From NCBI GenBank assembly GCA_964451715.1, contig CAYVIZ010000003.1, positions 1-59,430 on the forward strand: a stretch of DNA of 59,430 nucleotides, written 5' to 3'. The notes under the pieces were generated by a model. The model was not told where the DNA came from, made no database searches, and saw nothing but the letters and a program-made list of their open reading frames with translations. Position numbers and translations under genes: made by a program. This DNA is from Tiamatella sp964451715 (lineage in GTDB: Archaea; Thermoproteota; Thermoprotei_A; Sulfolobales; Acidilobaceae). Positions 52,655 to 59,430 of the stretch are shown here, one piece after another; the stretch's first letter is position 1; the number at the start of each line of letters is the position of its first letter.

Positions 52655-53118
52655 GAGAGTAGCCCCTCGTCGAATTCGAGCTCGAGCCTAGCAAGCTCAC
52701 CCAACACCTTCCTAGCAAACGCTTCGAGGTGCCTCCTGTACACGCCTCTGGACCTGGCTATCTTGAACGCCTCCTCCTCTACAACACTATACTTCTTATA
52801 GGTTTCATTAAGCGTCTTCCAAGGTATACCCTTCAGCGAATCCGCGTATTTTTCATCGTACGGCAGCAGGCCTCTCTTCATGAGTACAGCTATAATAGGG
52901 TACCCGACATAACCCCTGTGAATTGTTCCATTATCACTACTATACACCTTTTTCCTACCTAGGTCGACTATAACGTCATATGTTTTCTCTCCGGTAGAAC
53001 TCTTAACCTCAGCGACGAGAACGTTATCATCCTCTTTAAGTATTTCCACCCTTCCATCAGCTATACTGCCAAGGGCCTCGAAAACCTTTATTCTAGGAGG
53101 CTTGCTAAGCCTTGTCAT
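52624..53118 (-). CDS. Unknown conserved-looking protein
   Basis: 164 residues. The N-terminal half looks like a beta-rich domain (AEVKSSTGEKTYDVIVDLGRK in two strands, about 33-55) followed by a helical C-terminal half rich in basic and acidic residues. I cannot assign a family. ATG start. Its 3' end overlaps the gene at 51686 by 31 bases, and its 5' end faces the EtfABCX operon promoter. Confidence 0.55.
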   Translation of the reverse strand: MTRLSKPPRIKVFEALGSIADGRVEILKEDDNVLVAEVKSSTGEKTYDVIVDLGRKKVYSSDNGTIHRGYVGYPIIAVLMKRGLLPYDEKYADSLKGIPWKTLNETYKKYSVVEEEAFKIARSRGVYRRHLEAFARKVLGELARLELEFDEGLLSYKTGSTEAS

Positions 53119-53213
53119 GGAGTATTGACACCATTAAAAGTATTGTATGCGGGGACAAATAAAGCAATACCCTGCCTTGTTTACCCGCTATTCAGGATTC
53201 ACGGGAAAAATCA

Positions 53214-53226
53214 ATTTATATATACA
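53214..53226 (+). promoter_or_regulatory. TATA box of the EtfABCX operon
   Basis: ATTTATATATACA. The expected transcript start is near 53243-53246, directly before the ribosome site GGGGTG (53248-53253), which excludes the earlier ATG at 53125. Confidence 0.5.
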
Positions 53227-53259
53227 AAAAGTCAAAAGCAGGTCAGCGGGGTGCATATT

Positions 53260-54546
53260 TTGGCTGTAAAAACAAAGTGGGACATCATCATAGTAGGCGC
53301 TGGCCCTGCGGGATCAGCGGCTGGCTACACTCTAGCAAAGAAGGGTTTCGACGTCCTAATACTTGAGCGTGGCAGGCAGGCCGGCTACAAGGAGGTGTTC
53401 GGGGGCAGGGTCTATGCTGAGCCGCTCAAGGAGATATATGGGGACGAGCTTAACAAGGCACCCATACACAGGTGGGTCAAAAAGGAGAGGCTGAGCTTCG
53501 TCGACGGGGAAGCCGCTACAACACTAGAATACCACTCAACAAGCTCCACCAGCTTCACCACATATCTACCCCAGCTAGCCAGGTGGATGGCAGACAAGGC
53601 CTCTGAAGCCGGTGCCCTAGTGGTGGAGGAGGTCACTGTAGAAAAGCTCCTCTACGAGAACGGGAGAGTCACAGGTGTTGAGAGCGGGGGAGACAGAGTC
53701 TATGCTGACCTAGTTATAGACGCGGAGGGTGTTAACAGACTCCTCCTCGAGGGGCTGGGCCTGGTGGAGAAGCTCAAGCCGGAGCAGGTCGCTGTAGGGG
53801 CTAAGGAAGTAATCAAGCTAGGGGAGGATAAGATAAACGAGAGGTTCGGACTAGAAAAGGGAGACGGAATGGCCTGGCTGCTAATGGGCAGTATAACAGA
53901 CTATATACCCGGAGGCGCGTTCATATACACCAACAAGGATAGTGTAAGCATAGGACTGGTTCTCCACCTGGGACACGCGATCAGAGAGGTAAGGGATCAT
54001 ATAAGTAAAATGGTTGAAAAACTCAGGCTCCACCCCCTACTAAGGAATTACTGGCAAGACGGTGACATAATGGAGTATGGTGGCCACTTGACACCCGAGG
54101 CCGGCCCCGCTATGATGCCGAAGAAGCTAGCGTTGAACGGGCTCCTCATAACGGGAGACGCTGGAGGCCTTCTCCTGAATGTAGGATACACTATTAGAGG
54201 TGTAGACTATGCTGCATATACAGGGTACCTCGCAGCAAAGGCGGCCGAAGAGGCTCATAACAAGGGAGGGTTCACAGAGGAAAATCTAAGGGTCTACGAG
54301 GGCATGCTGAAGAACAGCTTTGTATACAAGGACCTCACACGGTTGACGGGAATGCAGAAATTATACAATGACCCAGAGATGTTCAAGGCCTTCCCCAAGC
54401 TCGCCGTCGGAACTATGAGGAACATGTTCGAGCTGGGCCTCGAGACACCCGGAATATGGAGGAGCTTCAGCGAGGCCAGGAAAGAGGTCGGCCTAGGCCT
54501 GATCTCTCTCGCCTTGAAGGGTTATAGTTTAATGAAAAAGATGTAG
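53260..54546 (+). CDS. fixC: Electron transfer flavoprotein-quinone oxidoreductase, EtfC/FixC-like
   Basis: 428 residues from TTG at 53260 (GGTG six bases upstream, after the TATA box). Dinucleotide motif IIIVGAGPAGSAAG, then LARWMADKA region and GDAGGLLLNVGYTIRG near 350. FixC/EtfC oxidises ETF and reduces quinone in the membrane-associated EtfABCX complex. First gene of the operon, followed 14 bases later by fixX. Fits electron flow from acyl-CoA dehydrogenase or NADH to quinone. Confidence 0.92.
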   Translation: MAVKTKWDIIIVGAGPAGSAAGYTLAKKGFDVLILERGRQAGYKEVFGGRVYAEPLKEIYGDELNKAPIHRWVKKERLSFVDGEAATTLEYHSTSSTSFTTYLPQLARWMADKASEAGALVVEEVTVEKLLYENGRVTGVESGGDRVYADLVIDAEGVNRLLLEGLGLVEKLKPEQVAVGAKEVIKLGEDKINERFGLEKGDGMAWLLMGSITDYIPGGAFIYTNKDSVSIGLVLHLGHAIREVRDHISKMVEKLRLHPLLRNYWQDGDIMEYGGHLTPEAGPAMMPKKLALNGLLITGDAGGLLLNVGYTIRGVDYAAYTGYLAAKAAEEAHNKGGFTEENLRVYEGMLKNSFVYKDLTRLTGMQKLYNDPEMFKAFPKLAVGTMRNMFELGLETPGIWRSFSEARKEVGLGLISLALKGYSLMKKM

Positions 54547-54560
54547 GAGGTGGCTAAATT

Positions 54561-54851
54561 ATGCCTGAAGAAGTTAAACCCATGAAGATAGACGATATAC
54601 TACAGAGAGACGTATGGGACGTCGACCTGGAGCCCCATATAAAGGTCGACTCCTCTAAATGTGAGAAATGTCCTACAAAGCCATGTATAAACCTGTGCCC
54701 GGCGGGATGCTATGTTCTGGCAGGTGATAGAGTAGTCTTCAGCTATGAGGGATGCGTTGAGTGTGGCACATGCCGCGTCATATGCCCTATGGATGCTGTT
54801 GAATGGCATTACCCGAAGAGCGGTAAGGGTATAATGTTCAGGTTCACGTAG
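54561..54851 (+). CDS. fixX: Ferredoxin-like protein EtfX/FixX
   Basis: 96 residues with two cysteine clusters: CEKCPTKPCINLCP (about 31-44) and CVECGTCRVICP (about 61-72). The spacing allows two 4Fe-4S clusters. Works as the electron carrier between the flavoproteins of the EtfABCX complex. ATG start with GGAGGTG eight bases upstream. Followed by etfB after 12 bases. Confidence 0.9.
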   Translation: MPEEVKPMKIDDILQRDVWDVDLEPHIKVDSSKCEKCPTKPCINLCPAGCYVLAGDRVVFSYEGCVECGTCRVICPMDAVEWHYPKSGKGIMFRFT

Positions 54852-54863
54852 AGGGTGATGGAG

Positions 54864-55667
54864 TTGAAGATAGTTGTAGGTATAAAATGGGTTCCAAACA
54901 CGCAGGCCGTCAGGTTCGACCCCAAGACAGGGACCCTTATAAGAGAGGGTGTTCCCAGCATAGTTAACCCTCATGACTTGGATGCTGTTGAGTTTGCATT
55001 ACAGCTGAAAGACAAGTTTGGCGGTAAGATAACAGCCATATCCATGGCACCGCCCGCCGCTATTATGGGTATACAGCACGTTATAGGGATGGGTGTAGAC
55101 GACGGCATACTAGCGAGCGACCGCGTGTTCGCTGGAGCAGACACTCTTGCCACAAGCTATGTTTTATCCAAGGTAATCGAGAAGATAGGAGACGTCGACC
55201 TCGTGGTATTCGGGCAGGAGACTATAGACTCCAGCACAGCCCACATAGGAGCACAGGTTGCAAGCTGGCTTAAGCTTCCATATGTCTACTATGTAGAGAA
55301 GCTTATAGAGTATGATAAGGATGCAGGGGAAATGGTGTTCCTTAGAAAGCTCGAGGATAGAGAGGAGGTTTACAGGGTAAAGCTTCCAGCAGTAATTTCA
55401 GTGGCTATGCACAGTCAGAAGCCCAGGCCTGTAAGGATGCTTAACAAGATAAGGGCGAAACTAGAGAATCCCGTCCAAGTCTGGACCAACAAGGACATGG
55501 GCCTTGATCCACGGTGCGTCGGGCTTAAGGGAAGCCCTACCATAGTAGGCGGTATAACATGGACGCCTGAAGTGCCTAGGAAGAAGCAGGTGTTCCAGGG
55601 CGATCCCAAGGAGGCTGTAAAGTGGCTTATAAGTAAGCTCAAGGAGGAGGGAGTCCTCCCGTTCTAG
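54864..55667 (+). CDS. etfB: Electron transfer flavoprotein beta subunit (EtfB/FixA)
   Basis: 267 residues from TTG at 54864, which gives the usual N terminus starting KIVVGIKWVPNT; GGGTG lies seven bases upstream, and the earlier GTG/ATG codons overlap this site. Adenine-nucleotide-binding family features: NPHDLDAVEFAL, VVFGQETIDSSTAHIG, LRKLEDREEVY and PAVISVAMHSQKPR. In bifurcating ETFs this subunit binds an additional FAD. Part of the four-gene operon. Confidence 0.93.
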   Translation: MKIVVGIKWVPNTQAVRFDPKTGTLIREGVPSIVNPHDLDAVEFALQLKDKFGGKITAISMAPPAAIMGIQHVIGMGVDDGILASDRVFAGADTLATSYVLSKVIEKIGDVDLVVFGQETIDSSTAHIGAQVASWLKLPYVYYVEKLIEYDKDAGEMVFLRKLEDREEVYRVKLPAVISVAMHSQKPRPVRMLNKIRAKLENPVQVWTNKDMGLDPRCVGLKGSPTIVGGITWTPEVPRKKQVFQGDPKEAVKWLISKLKEEGVLPF

Positions 55668-55680
55668 GAGGTGGCCGTGT

Positions 55681-56766
55681 ATGAGTTTTGATCCGAGTGC
55701 GAGGAAGAAAAAGAAGGTCGACTGCGAGAAACTCTGTCCTGAATGGGAGTGTAGGCAGCCGGGTGAGTTCGAGGGTATATGGGTTGTAGGAGAGATAGAG
55801 GACGGCGAGATACATGAAGCCAGCCTGCAGATGCTTACTCCTGCTAGAGACATAGCCAATAAGCTGCAGACCTGGATAGAAGGCGTTCTGATAGGTGGAG
55901 ATAAAGAGGTGTTAGAGAAGGCTGCCAAGGAAATGATATATCATGGAGCAGACAAAGTCAGGATAATCTACCATCCCGACCTAAAGGTTTACAGTGCCGA
56001 TCAGTACGCGCTGATACTTTCCGAGGAAGCGAAAAAGGTTAAACCCGAAGTCATATTCGTAGCCGCCACTCTAAGGGGGAGGGAATTCGGCCCGTATATA
56101 GCTAACACCCTAAGGGCGGGCATAACCGCGGATTGTACAAGCTTCGATGTTGACATGAAGACTGGAGACGTTGTAATGATCCGCCCGCCTTTCGGTGCTA
56201 TAATGCTCGCCCACATAAAAACTCCGACCCGCAGGCCTCAGATGGGTACTGCTAGGCCTAATGTATTCCCCGTGCCCCCTAGGGATGAGGGTAGAAGCGG
56301 CGAGATCACGTGGGTTGAACTGGATTCTGTACCCCCCAAGAGGACTCTGCTGGAGAAGGTGGAGATTATACCGCAGACCGAAATACCCATCGAGAAGGCT
56401 GATTACATAGTGTCCGGGGGCCGCGGAGTAGCGACAAAGGAGCTCTGGAGCCTCCTAGAGGAGCTCGCTAAGGAGATGGGAGCTGTAGTCGCCGGGTCTA
56501 GGAAGGCGGTTGATATGGGCTTTATACCTCATGACAAACAGGTGGGCCAGACGGGTAAAACGGTTAAGCCCAAGCTGTATATAGCTGTAGGTATAAGTGG
56601 AGCCGCACAGCACACTTTCGGTATAAGGGAAGCAGGTATAGTGGTGGCCATAAACAAGGATCCAGAAGCCCCTATATTCAAGGCAGCCGATTACGGCATA
56701 GTAGGGGATGCCAAGGAAATAATACCGCTCCTAATAGAGGAGATTAGGAAAGCTAAGGGACAGTAA
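55681..56766 (+). CDS. etfA: Electron transfer flavoprotein alpha subunit (EtfA/FixB) with Cys-rich N-terminal extension
   Basis: 361 residues. After an N-terminal extension with three Cys in CEKLCPEWEC (about 15-24) comes the ETF alpha domain: DKVRIIYHPDLKVY, VIFVAATLRGREFGPYIA and the FAD-binding C-terminal region VSGGRGVATKE, GSRKAVDMG, GQTGKTV and SGAAQHTFGIREA. Binds the second FAD and docks on EtfC. The Cys extension could bind a metal or cluster; it is unusual for plain EtfA. ATG start with GGAGGTG eight bases upstream. Last gene of the operon. Confidence 0.93.
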   Translation: MSFDPSARKKKKVDCEKLCPEWECRQPGEFEGIWVVGEIEDGEIHEASLQMLTPARDIANKLQTWIEGVLIGGDKEVLEKAAKEMIYHGADKVRIIYHPDLKVYSADQYALILSEEAKKVKPEVIFVAATLRGREFGPYIANTLRAGITADCTSFDVDMKTGDVVMIRPPFGAIMLAHIKTPTRRPQMGTARPNVFPVPPRDEGRSGEITWVELDSVPPKRTLLEKVEIIPQTEIPIEKADYIVSGGRGVATKELWSLLEELAKEMGAVVAGSRKAVDMGFIPHDKQVGQTGKTVKPKLYIAVGISGAAQHTFGIREAGIVVAINKDPEAPIFKAADYGIVGDAKEIIPLLIEEIRKAKGQ

Positions 56767-56895
56767 CCTCCATGGCTTGAGTAGGTAGAATACTCTCTAC
56801 AATATTTCTTACTAAGTTTTCAGCACTCGTTTCCCCCGGGTTATCTGTTTAAAATCCTTCAAGGGATACCCCTATCAAGAAAAGGGTATGAGGTA

Positions 56896-58218
56896 TTGGA
56901 TCACACGGCACTTGTAGTCTTCACGGTAACCATAGCACTGGTAATATGGGGTATAATAGACAGAAGCCTAGTAGCTTTGCTAGGTGCATTGGCCCTAGGG
57001 CTGACAGGAGTCTTATCCTTCCACGAGGCCATAGCCTATGTTGACTGGGATGTTGTATCAATACTTCTAGGCATGTGGATACTCGCCGAATACATGTCCG
57101 GCGCGGGGATATCTGATATCATCGTGGGATGGGCCTCGTCACACTCCAGTCGTTTCATAGACTTCGTTTTCATAGTATCGGTGCTCGCTGGTTTTCTTTC
57201 GTTGTTTGTCGACAATGTACTCATAGTGATACTCTTCGGCGGCATCATAGCCCGTGCTGCGCATAGTAAGGGTTTGGACCCTCTTCTACCCGTTGTACTC
57301 CTAGCGTTGAACGCGAATTTCATGGGCACAGCCCTCCTCCTAGGTGACCTGCCTCCACAGCTCCTCCATAGCGTGGCTAAAGCCGAGTTCGTCGACTTCA
57401 TATGGATGGATGGTAGGCCCTCCAGTTTCCCATTGCTAACCATTACATACCTCGTACTAAACTACATTATATACCGGTGGCTCAAGAGAACCCTGCCCCA
57501 CAGCAGCGAATTGCATGGTTCAACGGTAAATACCTCATCTCGTAGTGTGAGGAGAGGCCAACTCTTTCTCTCTCTTTCCATGTTTATAGTAACTATCACG
57601 GGAATGGCGTTTAGGAGGGAGATATCCGTATTCATAGGGTATGATGTGAAGCTGGGCGAGATAGCTCTAGCAGGCGGTTTAACCACAGCCTTCCTAGCCG
57701 AGGTAAGCGCGTTGGGGAGTAGAGATTATGAACGCTTTGAAGACATATTGAAACGTGTTGAATGGAACGCGCTTCTATTCTATATAAGCCTCTTTATACT
57801 CGTTGGAGGCTTGGAGAAAGCGGGTTACATAGACTATATGGCCCATGAGTTATCGCTGCGTATAGCCCGGGAGCCTCTCTTCTACTCATATACTCTGCTT
57901 TACTGGTGTACGGGTATAGCTTCCTCAGTGATTGAGCATGACGCCCTTATACTTTCCCTGCTCAAAGTAGTTAGAGACCTGTCAACTATGACAGGCATGT
58001 ATCCGTGGCCCCTTTACTGGGCCATAGCCTGGGGTGGGACTCTGGGTAGTAATGCAACCCTTGCCGGTGCCCCAGCTATATATGTAGGCGTCCTCATAAG
58101 CTCCCGCGTATCCGGGAGGAAATATCGTGGACTGACAGTGCTTAAGTATACGCTGCCCTATGCATTAGCATCTCTCTTCATTCACTACATAGTATCTATT
58201 ATTGTATGGGCCTCGTAA
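56896..58218 (+). CDS. ArsB/NhaD-type membrane transporter
   Basis: 440 residues with about 11-12 transmembrane helices. ATLL-like SLFVDNVLIVILFGG and the GGTLGSNATLAGAP loop (about 375-388) are features of the IT superfamily (ArsB, NhaD, citrate carriers). Moves an anion or exchanges sodium and protons; the ion is unknown. No arsenic regulator or reductase is adjacent, so arsenite is not favoured. TTG start, ribosome site AAAGGG at eight bases. Confidence 0.85.
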   Translation: MDHTALVVFTVTIALVIWGIIDRSLVALLGALALGLTGVLSFHEAIAYVDWDVVSILLGMWILAEYMSGAGISDIIVGWASSHSSRFIDFVFIVSVLAGFLSLFVDNVLIVILFGGIIARAAHSKGLDPLLPVVLLALNANFMGTALLLGDLPPQLLHSVAKAEFVDFIWMDGRPSSFPLLTITYLVLNYIIYRWLKRTLPHSSELHGSTVNTSSRSVRRGQLFLSLSMFIVTITGMAFRREISVFIGYDVKLGEIALAGGLTTAFLAEVSALGSRDYERFEDILKRVEWNALLFYISLFILVGGLEKAGYIDYMAHELSLRIAREPLFYSYTLLYWCTGIASSVIEHDALILSLLKVVRDLSTMTGMYPWPLYWAIAWGGTLGSNATLAGAPAIYVGVLISSRVSGRKYRGLTVLKYTLPYALASLFIHYIVSIIVWAS

Positions 58219-58294
58219 AATATTTATTTTCACATAATTAGTTTGAGAAAAAATAAATATTTCCATGGATGAGTATTTTATCTGGGTGGGAGCC

Positions 58295-58732
58295 ATGGCC
58301 CCACGCCTCCTATGCTCAGACGGGCCACCAATAATGACGATCCCCTTCTCTAAACCCATAACAGTAAAGCCAGACACTACTGTAAGAGAGCTCGTGCGCC
58401 TCATGAAGGAGAAAGACATGTCTTCAGCGGTGGTAATTGATGATACAGGGCGATTACTAGGCGTCGTTACCGATAGGGTATTAGTGGAGAAGATAGTGTT
58501 CGAGGAGAAGCCTTACAATACTAAAGTAATGGATATAATGATAAAGGATCCGCTGACAGGTAAAGCCAGTTGGAGTATAGCGAAGGCATTAGAAGCCATG
58601 GCTGCGATAGGTGTAAGACACCTCGTAATAGTGGATGATGAAAACAAGCCTATAGGCATACTTAGCTTGAGGGATCTGGTAAGACATATGATAGAAGATG
58701 TAGACGTACAGGAGCTCCCTGCTTCGGATTAA
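58295..58732 (+). CDS. CBS-domain pair protein
   Basis: 145 residues from ATG at 58295, with GGTGGGAG a few bases upstream; an ATG at 58265 would precede the likely transcript start. Two CBS domains: about 15-70 (ITVKPDTTVRELVRLM, SSAVVIDDTGRLLGVVTDRVL) and about 80-140 (VRHLVIVDDENKPIGILSLRDLVRH). CBS pairs bind AMP, ATP or SAM and regulate enzymes or channels. Its partner is unknown; the preceding transporter is a candidate by location. Confidence 0.88.
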   Translation: MAPRLLCSDGPPIMTIPFSKPITVKPDTTVRELVRLMKEKDMSSAVVIDDTGRLLGVVTDRVLVEKIVFEEKPYNTKVMDIMIKDPLTGKASWSIAKALEAMAAIGVRHLVIVDDENKPIGILSLRDLVRHMIEDVDVQELPASD

Positions 58733-58751
58733 GGGAATATATTAAAACATG

Positions 58752-58761
58752 CACTATATAC
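58752..58761 (+). promoter_or_regulatory. TATA box ahead of the hairpin RNA at 58774
   Basis: CACTATATAC, centred about 25 bases before the GACCC stem strand at 58781. Another AT-rich element (ATATATTAAAA) lies 15 bases earlier. Confidence 0.4.
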
Positions 58762-58773
58762 AGAAAGTATTAA

Positions 58774-58849
58774 CCGAGTGGACCCTGGTCCCGTACGAAT
58801 CGACCCCGCGTCCTCGGGGATAAGTGTGTACGGGGCGGGTCACTCCCGG
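58774..58849 (+). ncRNA. Candidate structured RNA: long imperfect hairpin
   Basis: By eye: GAGTG-G-ACCC (58776-58785) pairs with GGGTCACTC (58837-58845); after a two-base bulge GTCCCGTAC (58788-58796) pairs with GTACGGGGC (58828-58836), nine pairs; an internal loop GAATCGA/ATAAGTGT follows; the tip is CCCCG (58804-58808) with CGGGG (58815-58819). A TATA box lies about 25 bases upstream. It overlaps the end of the wHTH gene on the other strand (stop at 58840-58842). It may be a small RNA or a structure in both convergent transcripts; no ACA follows the stem, so H/ACA is not favoured. Confidence 0.4.
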
Positions 58850-59115
58850 CTCTCCATTCCTCCCAGCATATCGAGCCCTTTACGAGTAACCTCATAGATA
58901 ACTATCGAACCCGTACCTGTAGGACAGGAGCCTCCGCACACTGCTCTTAAAGGACAGACCCTACAGCTTTCCCCTTTTTTTAAAGTGATCCCCTTAATGT
59001 AGCCCTCCTCTTCAAGTCTGGCTAGGATTATTCTGAGCCGTGTTTCACTAATACCTAGTCTCCTAGATAACAACCCCGGATCAACTATGCGTGTTCTCAT
59101 AATTTCCCTAAGCAC
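58840..59115 (-). CDS. Winged-helix regulator with a four-cysteine motif (FeoC-like)
   Basis: 91 residues. Winged helix (about 8-45: IVDPGLLSRRLGISETRLRIILARLEE) followed by CRVCPLRAVCGGSC (CX2CX5CX3C, about 51-64) and a C-terminal strand-helix. The Cys placement resembles FeoC-type regulators and other small Fe-S winged helices that sense iron or redox state. GTG start with GGGAGGT ten bases upstream; the frame is closed by TAG further up. Its stop codon lies within the hairpin RNA. No feoAB genes are visible. Confidence 0.7.
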   Translation of the reverse strand: MLREIMRTRIVDPGLLSRRLGISETRLRIILARLEEEGYIKGITLKKGESCRVCPLRAVCGGSCPTGTGSIVIYEVTRKGLDMLGGMESRE

Positions 59116-59203
59116 GTTCCTGAAGACCTCCCGTGGTATCTCAAACTCACCTTCACACTATATGGGAAAAGTGGGATTGAAGATTATACTTTTAGGATAT
59201 ATA

Positions 59204-59430
59204 CTAACTTGCAAGAACAGCTAGTGCCACAGCAATGGCACCGGAGAGATATATGCCGTCGAAGACTCCTGCACCGCCTATGCTGAGGAACAAGGCATCC
59301 TTGAGTTTATCCTTGTCCTTCAATAGTCTCATTACATCAGCTCCTAGGAGGCTTCCCACAGTGGCTCCCACATAAGCTGGTATAAAGACTGGCCCCTGTC
59401 TGAGGGTTATCACTGAGGTCAACAGGGATA
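59204..59430 (-). CDS. DUF1614-like membrane protein, C-terminal fragment
   Basis: About 75 C-terminal residues; the 5' part lies beyond the window, as the frame is open to base 59428. PAYVGATVGSLLGADVMRL and GGAGVFDGIYLSG followed by a final hydrophobic helix match the end of the archaeal and bacterial DUF1614 family, a multi-helix membrane protein of unknown function. Assigned from memory of the family pattern. Confidence 0.65.
   Translation of the reverse strand, partial: SLLTSVITLRQGPVFIPAYVGATVGSLLGADVMRLLKDKDKLKDALFLSIGGAGVFDGIYLSGAIAVALAVLAS

Noticed and set aside
53125..53259. N-terminal extension of FixC
   Set aside because: The TATA box lies inside it, and the TTG at 53260 has a ribosome site and matches family length.
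58781..58841. Possible tRNA on the minus strand because of GTCGATTC
   Set aside because: No acceptor stem, anticodon arm or T-stem could be folded; the bases form one long hairpin instead.
1..59430. Mobile elements, prophage, toxin-antitoxin or defence islands
   Set aside because: No transposase, integrase, nuclease pair, terminal inverted repeats or CRISPR repeats were recognised; the AbrB-like gene has no toxin partner.

Overview
The window is chromosomal DNA of a thermophilic archaeon, most likely Thermoproteota (Crenarchaeota) close to Desulfurococcales/Acidilobales. The pointers are: archaeal marker proteins (UPF0147, UPF0148, FAU-1-type DUF402 protein, archaeal LeuRS, Lhr helicase, KaiC-like ATPase, archaeal peroxiredoxin, FprA flavoprotein); a mannosylglycerate synthesis gene; archaeal TATA boxes; GGTG-type Shine-Dalgarno sites with many TTG and GTG starts; a tRNA gene with encoded CCA; and a C/D box guide RNA. 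Genes are packed on both strands with frequent overlaps of convergent 3' ends. No insertion sequence, CRISPR array, integrase or rRNA gene was seen. One run of 100 N (9631-9730) is a scaffold gap inside a gene. No stretch over 300 bases lacks a gene or RNA candidate.

Layout. 1-6100: nitrilase fragment, cell-surface metallophosphoesterase, ABC importer with a fused double permease. 6150-16300: small membrane protein overlapping tRNA-Glu(CUC), CoA-transferase, isoaspartyl peptidase, mannosyl-3-phosphoglycerate synthase, HTH/coiled-coil regulator and KaiC-like ATPase, enolase, DUF2299-like protein, MscS-related membrane protein, ATP-type PEP carboxykinase. 16300-26900: a candidate H/ACA-like RNA, an AbrB-like protein, a sarcosine/proline dehydrogenase-like pair, Nudix, two HTH regulators, peroxiredoxin, TatD, MBL hydrolase, glycine cleavage T and H proteins, UPF0148 and UPF0147. 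26900-33300: FAU-1, two radical SAM proteins, a tandem-HTH regulator, MarC, and a dual-guide C/D box sRNA. 33380-42350: acyl-CoA dehydrogenase, FprA, a four-gene glycerol/glycerol-3-phosphate oxidation operon, SCP2 protein and Fe-alcohol dehydrogenase. 42400-53100: Lhr helicase, LeuRS, a SPASM radical SAM enzyme with an ATP-cone partner, a HAL-family lyase, unknown proteins. 53200-59430: an EtfABCX-type electron-transfer operon, an ArsB/NhaD-type permease, a CBS protein, a strong RNA hairpin, a cysteine-containing winged-helix regulator, and a DUF1614-like fragment.

How the genes fit together. Acyl-CoA dehydrogenase, CoA-transferase and EtfABCX suggest oxidation of acyl-CoA substrates with electrons passed to quinone and possibly ferredoxin. 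The amine/imino-acid dehydrogenase pair with GcvT/GcvH, the isoaspartyl peptidase and the HAL-type lyase point to amino-acid use. Glycerol kinase with three redox proteins forms a glycerol-3-phosphate entry route, and enolase plus PEP carboxykinase link these routes to gluconeogenesis. The picture is a heterotrophic thermophile with a quinone-linked respiratory chain. The least expected elements are the guide RNA whose two guides fit adjacent parts of 23S rRNA, two GC-rich structured RNA candidates with TATA boxes about 25 bases upstream, the ATP-cone/radical SAM pair, and the glycerol-3-phosphate redox operon.
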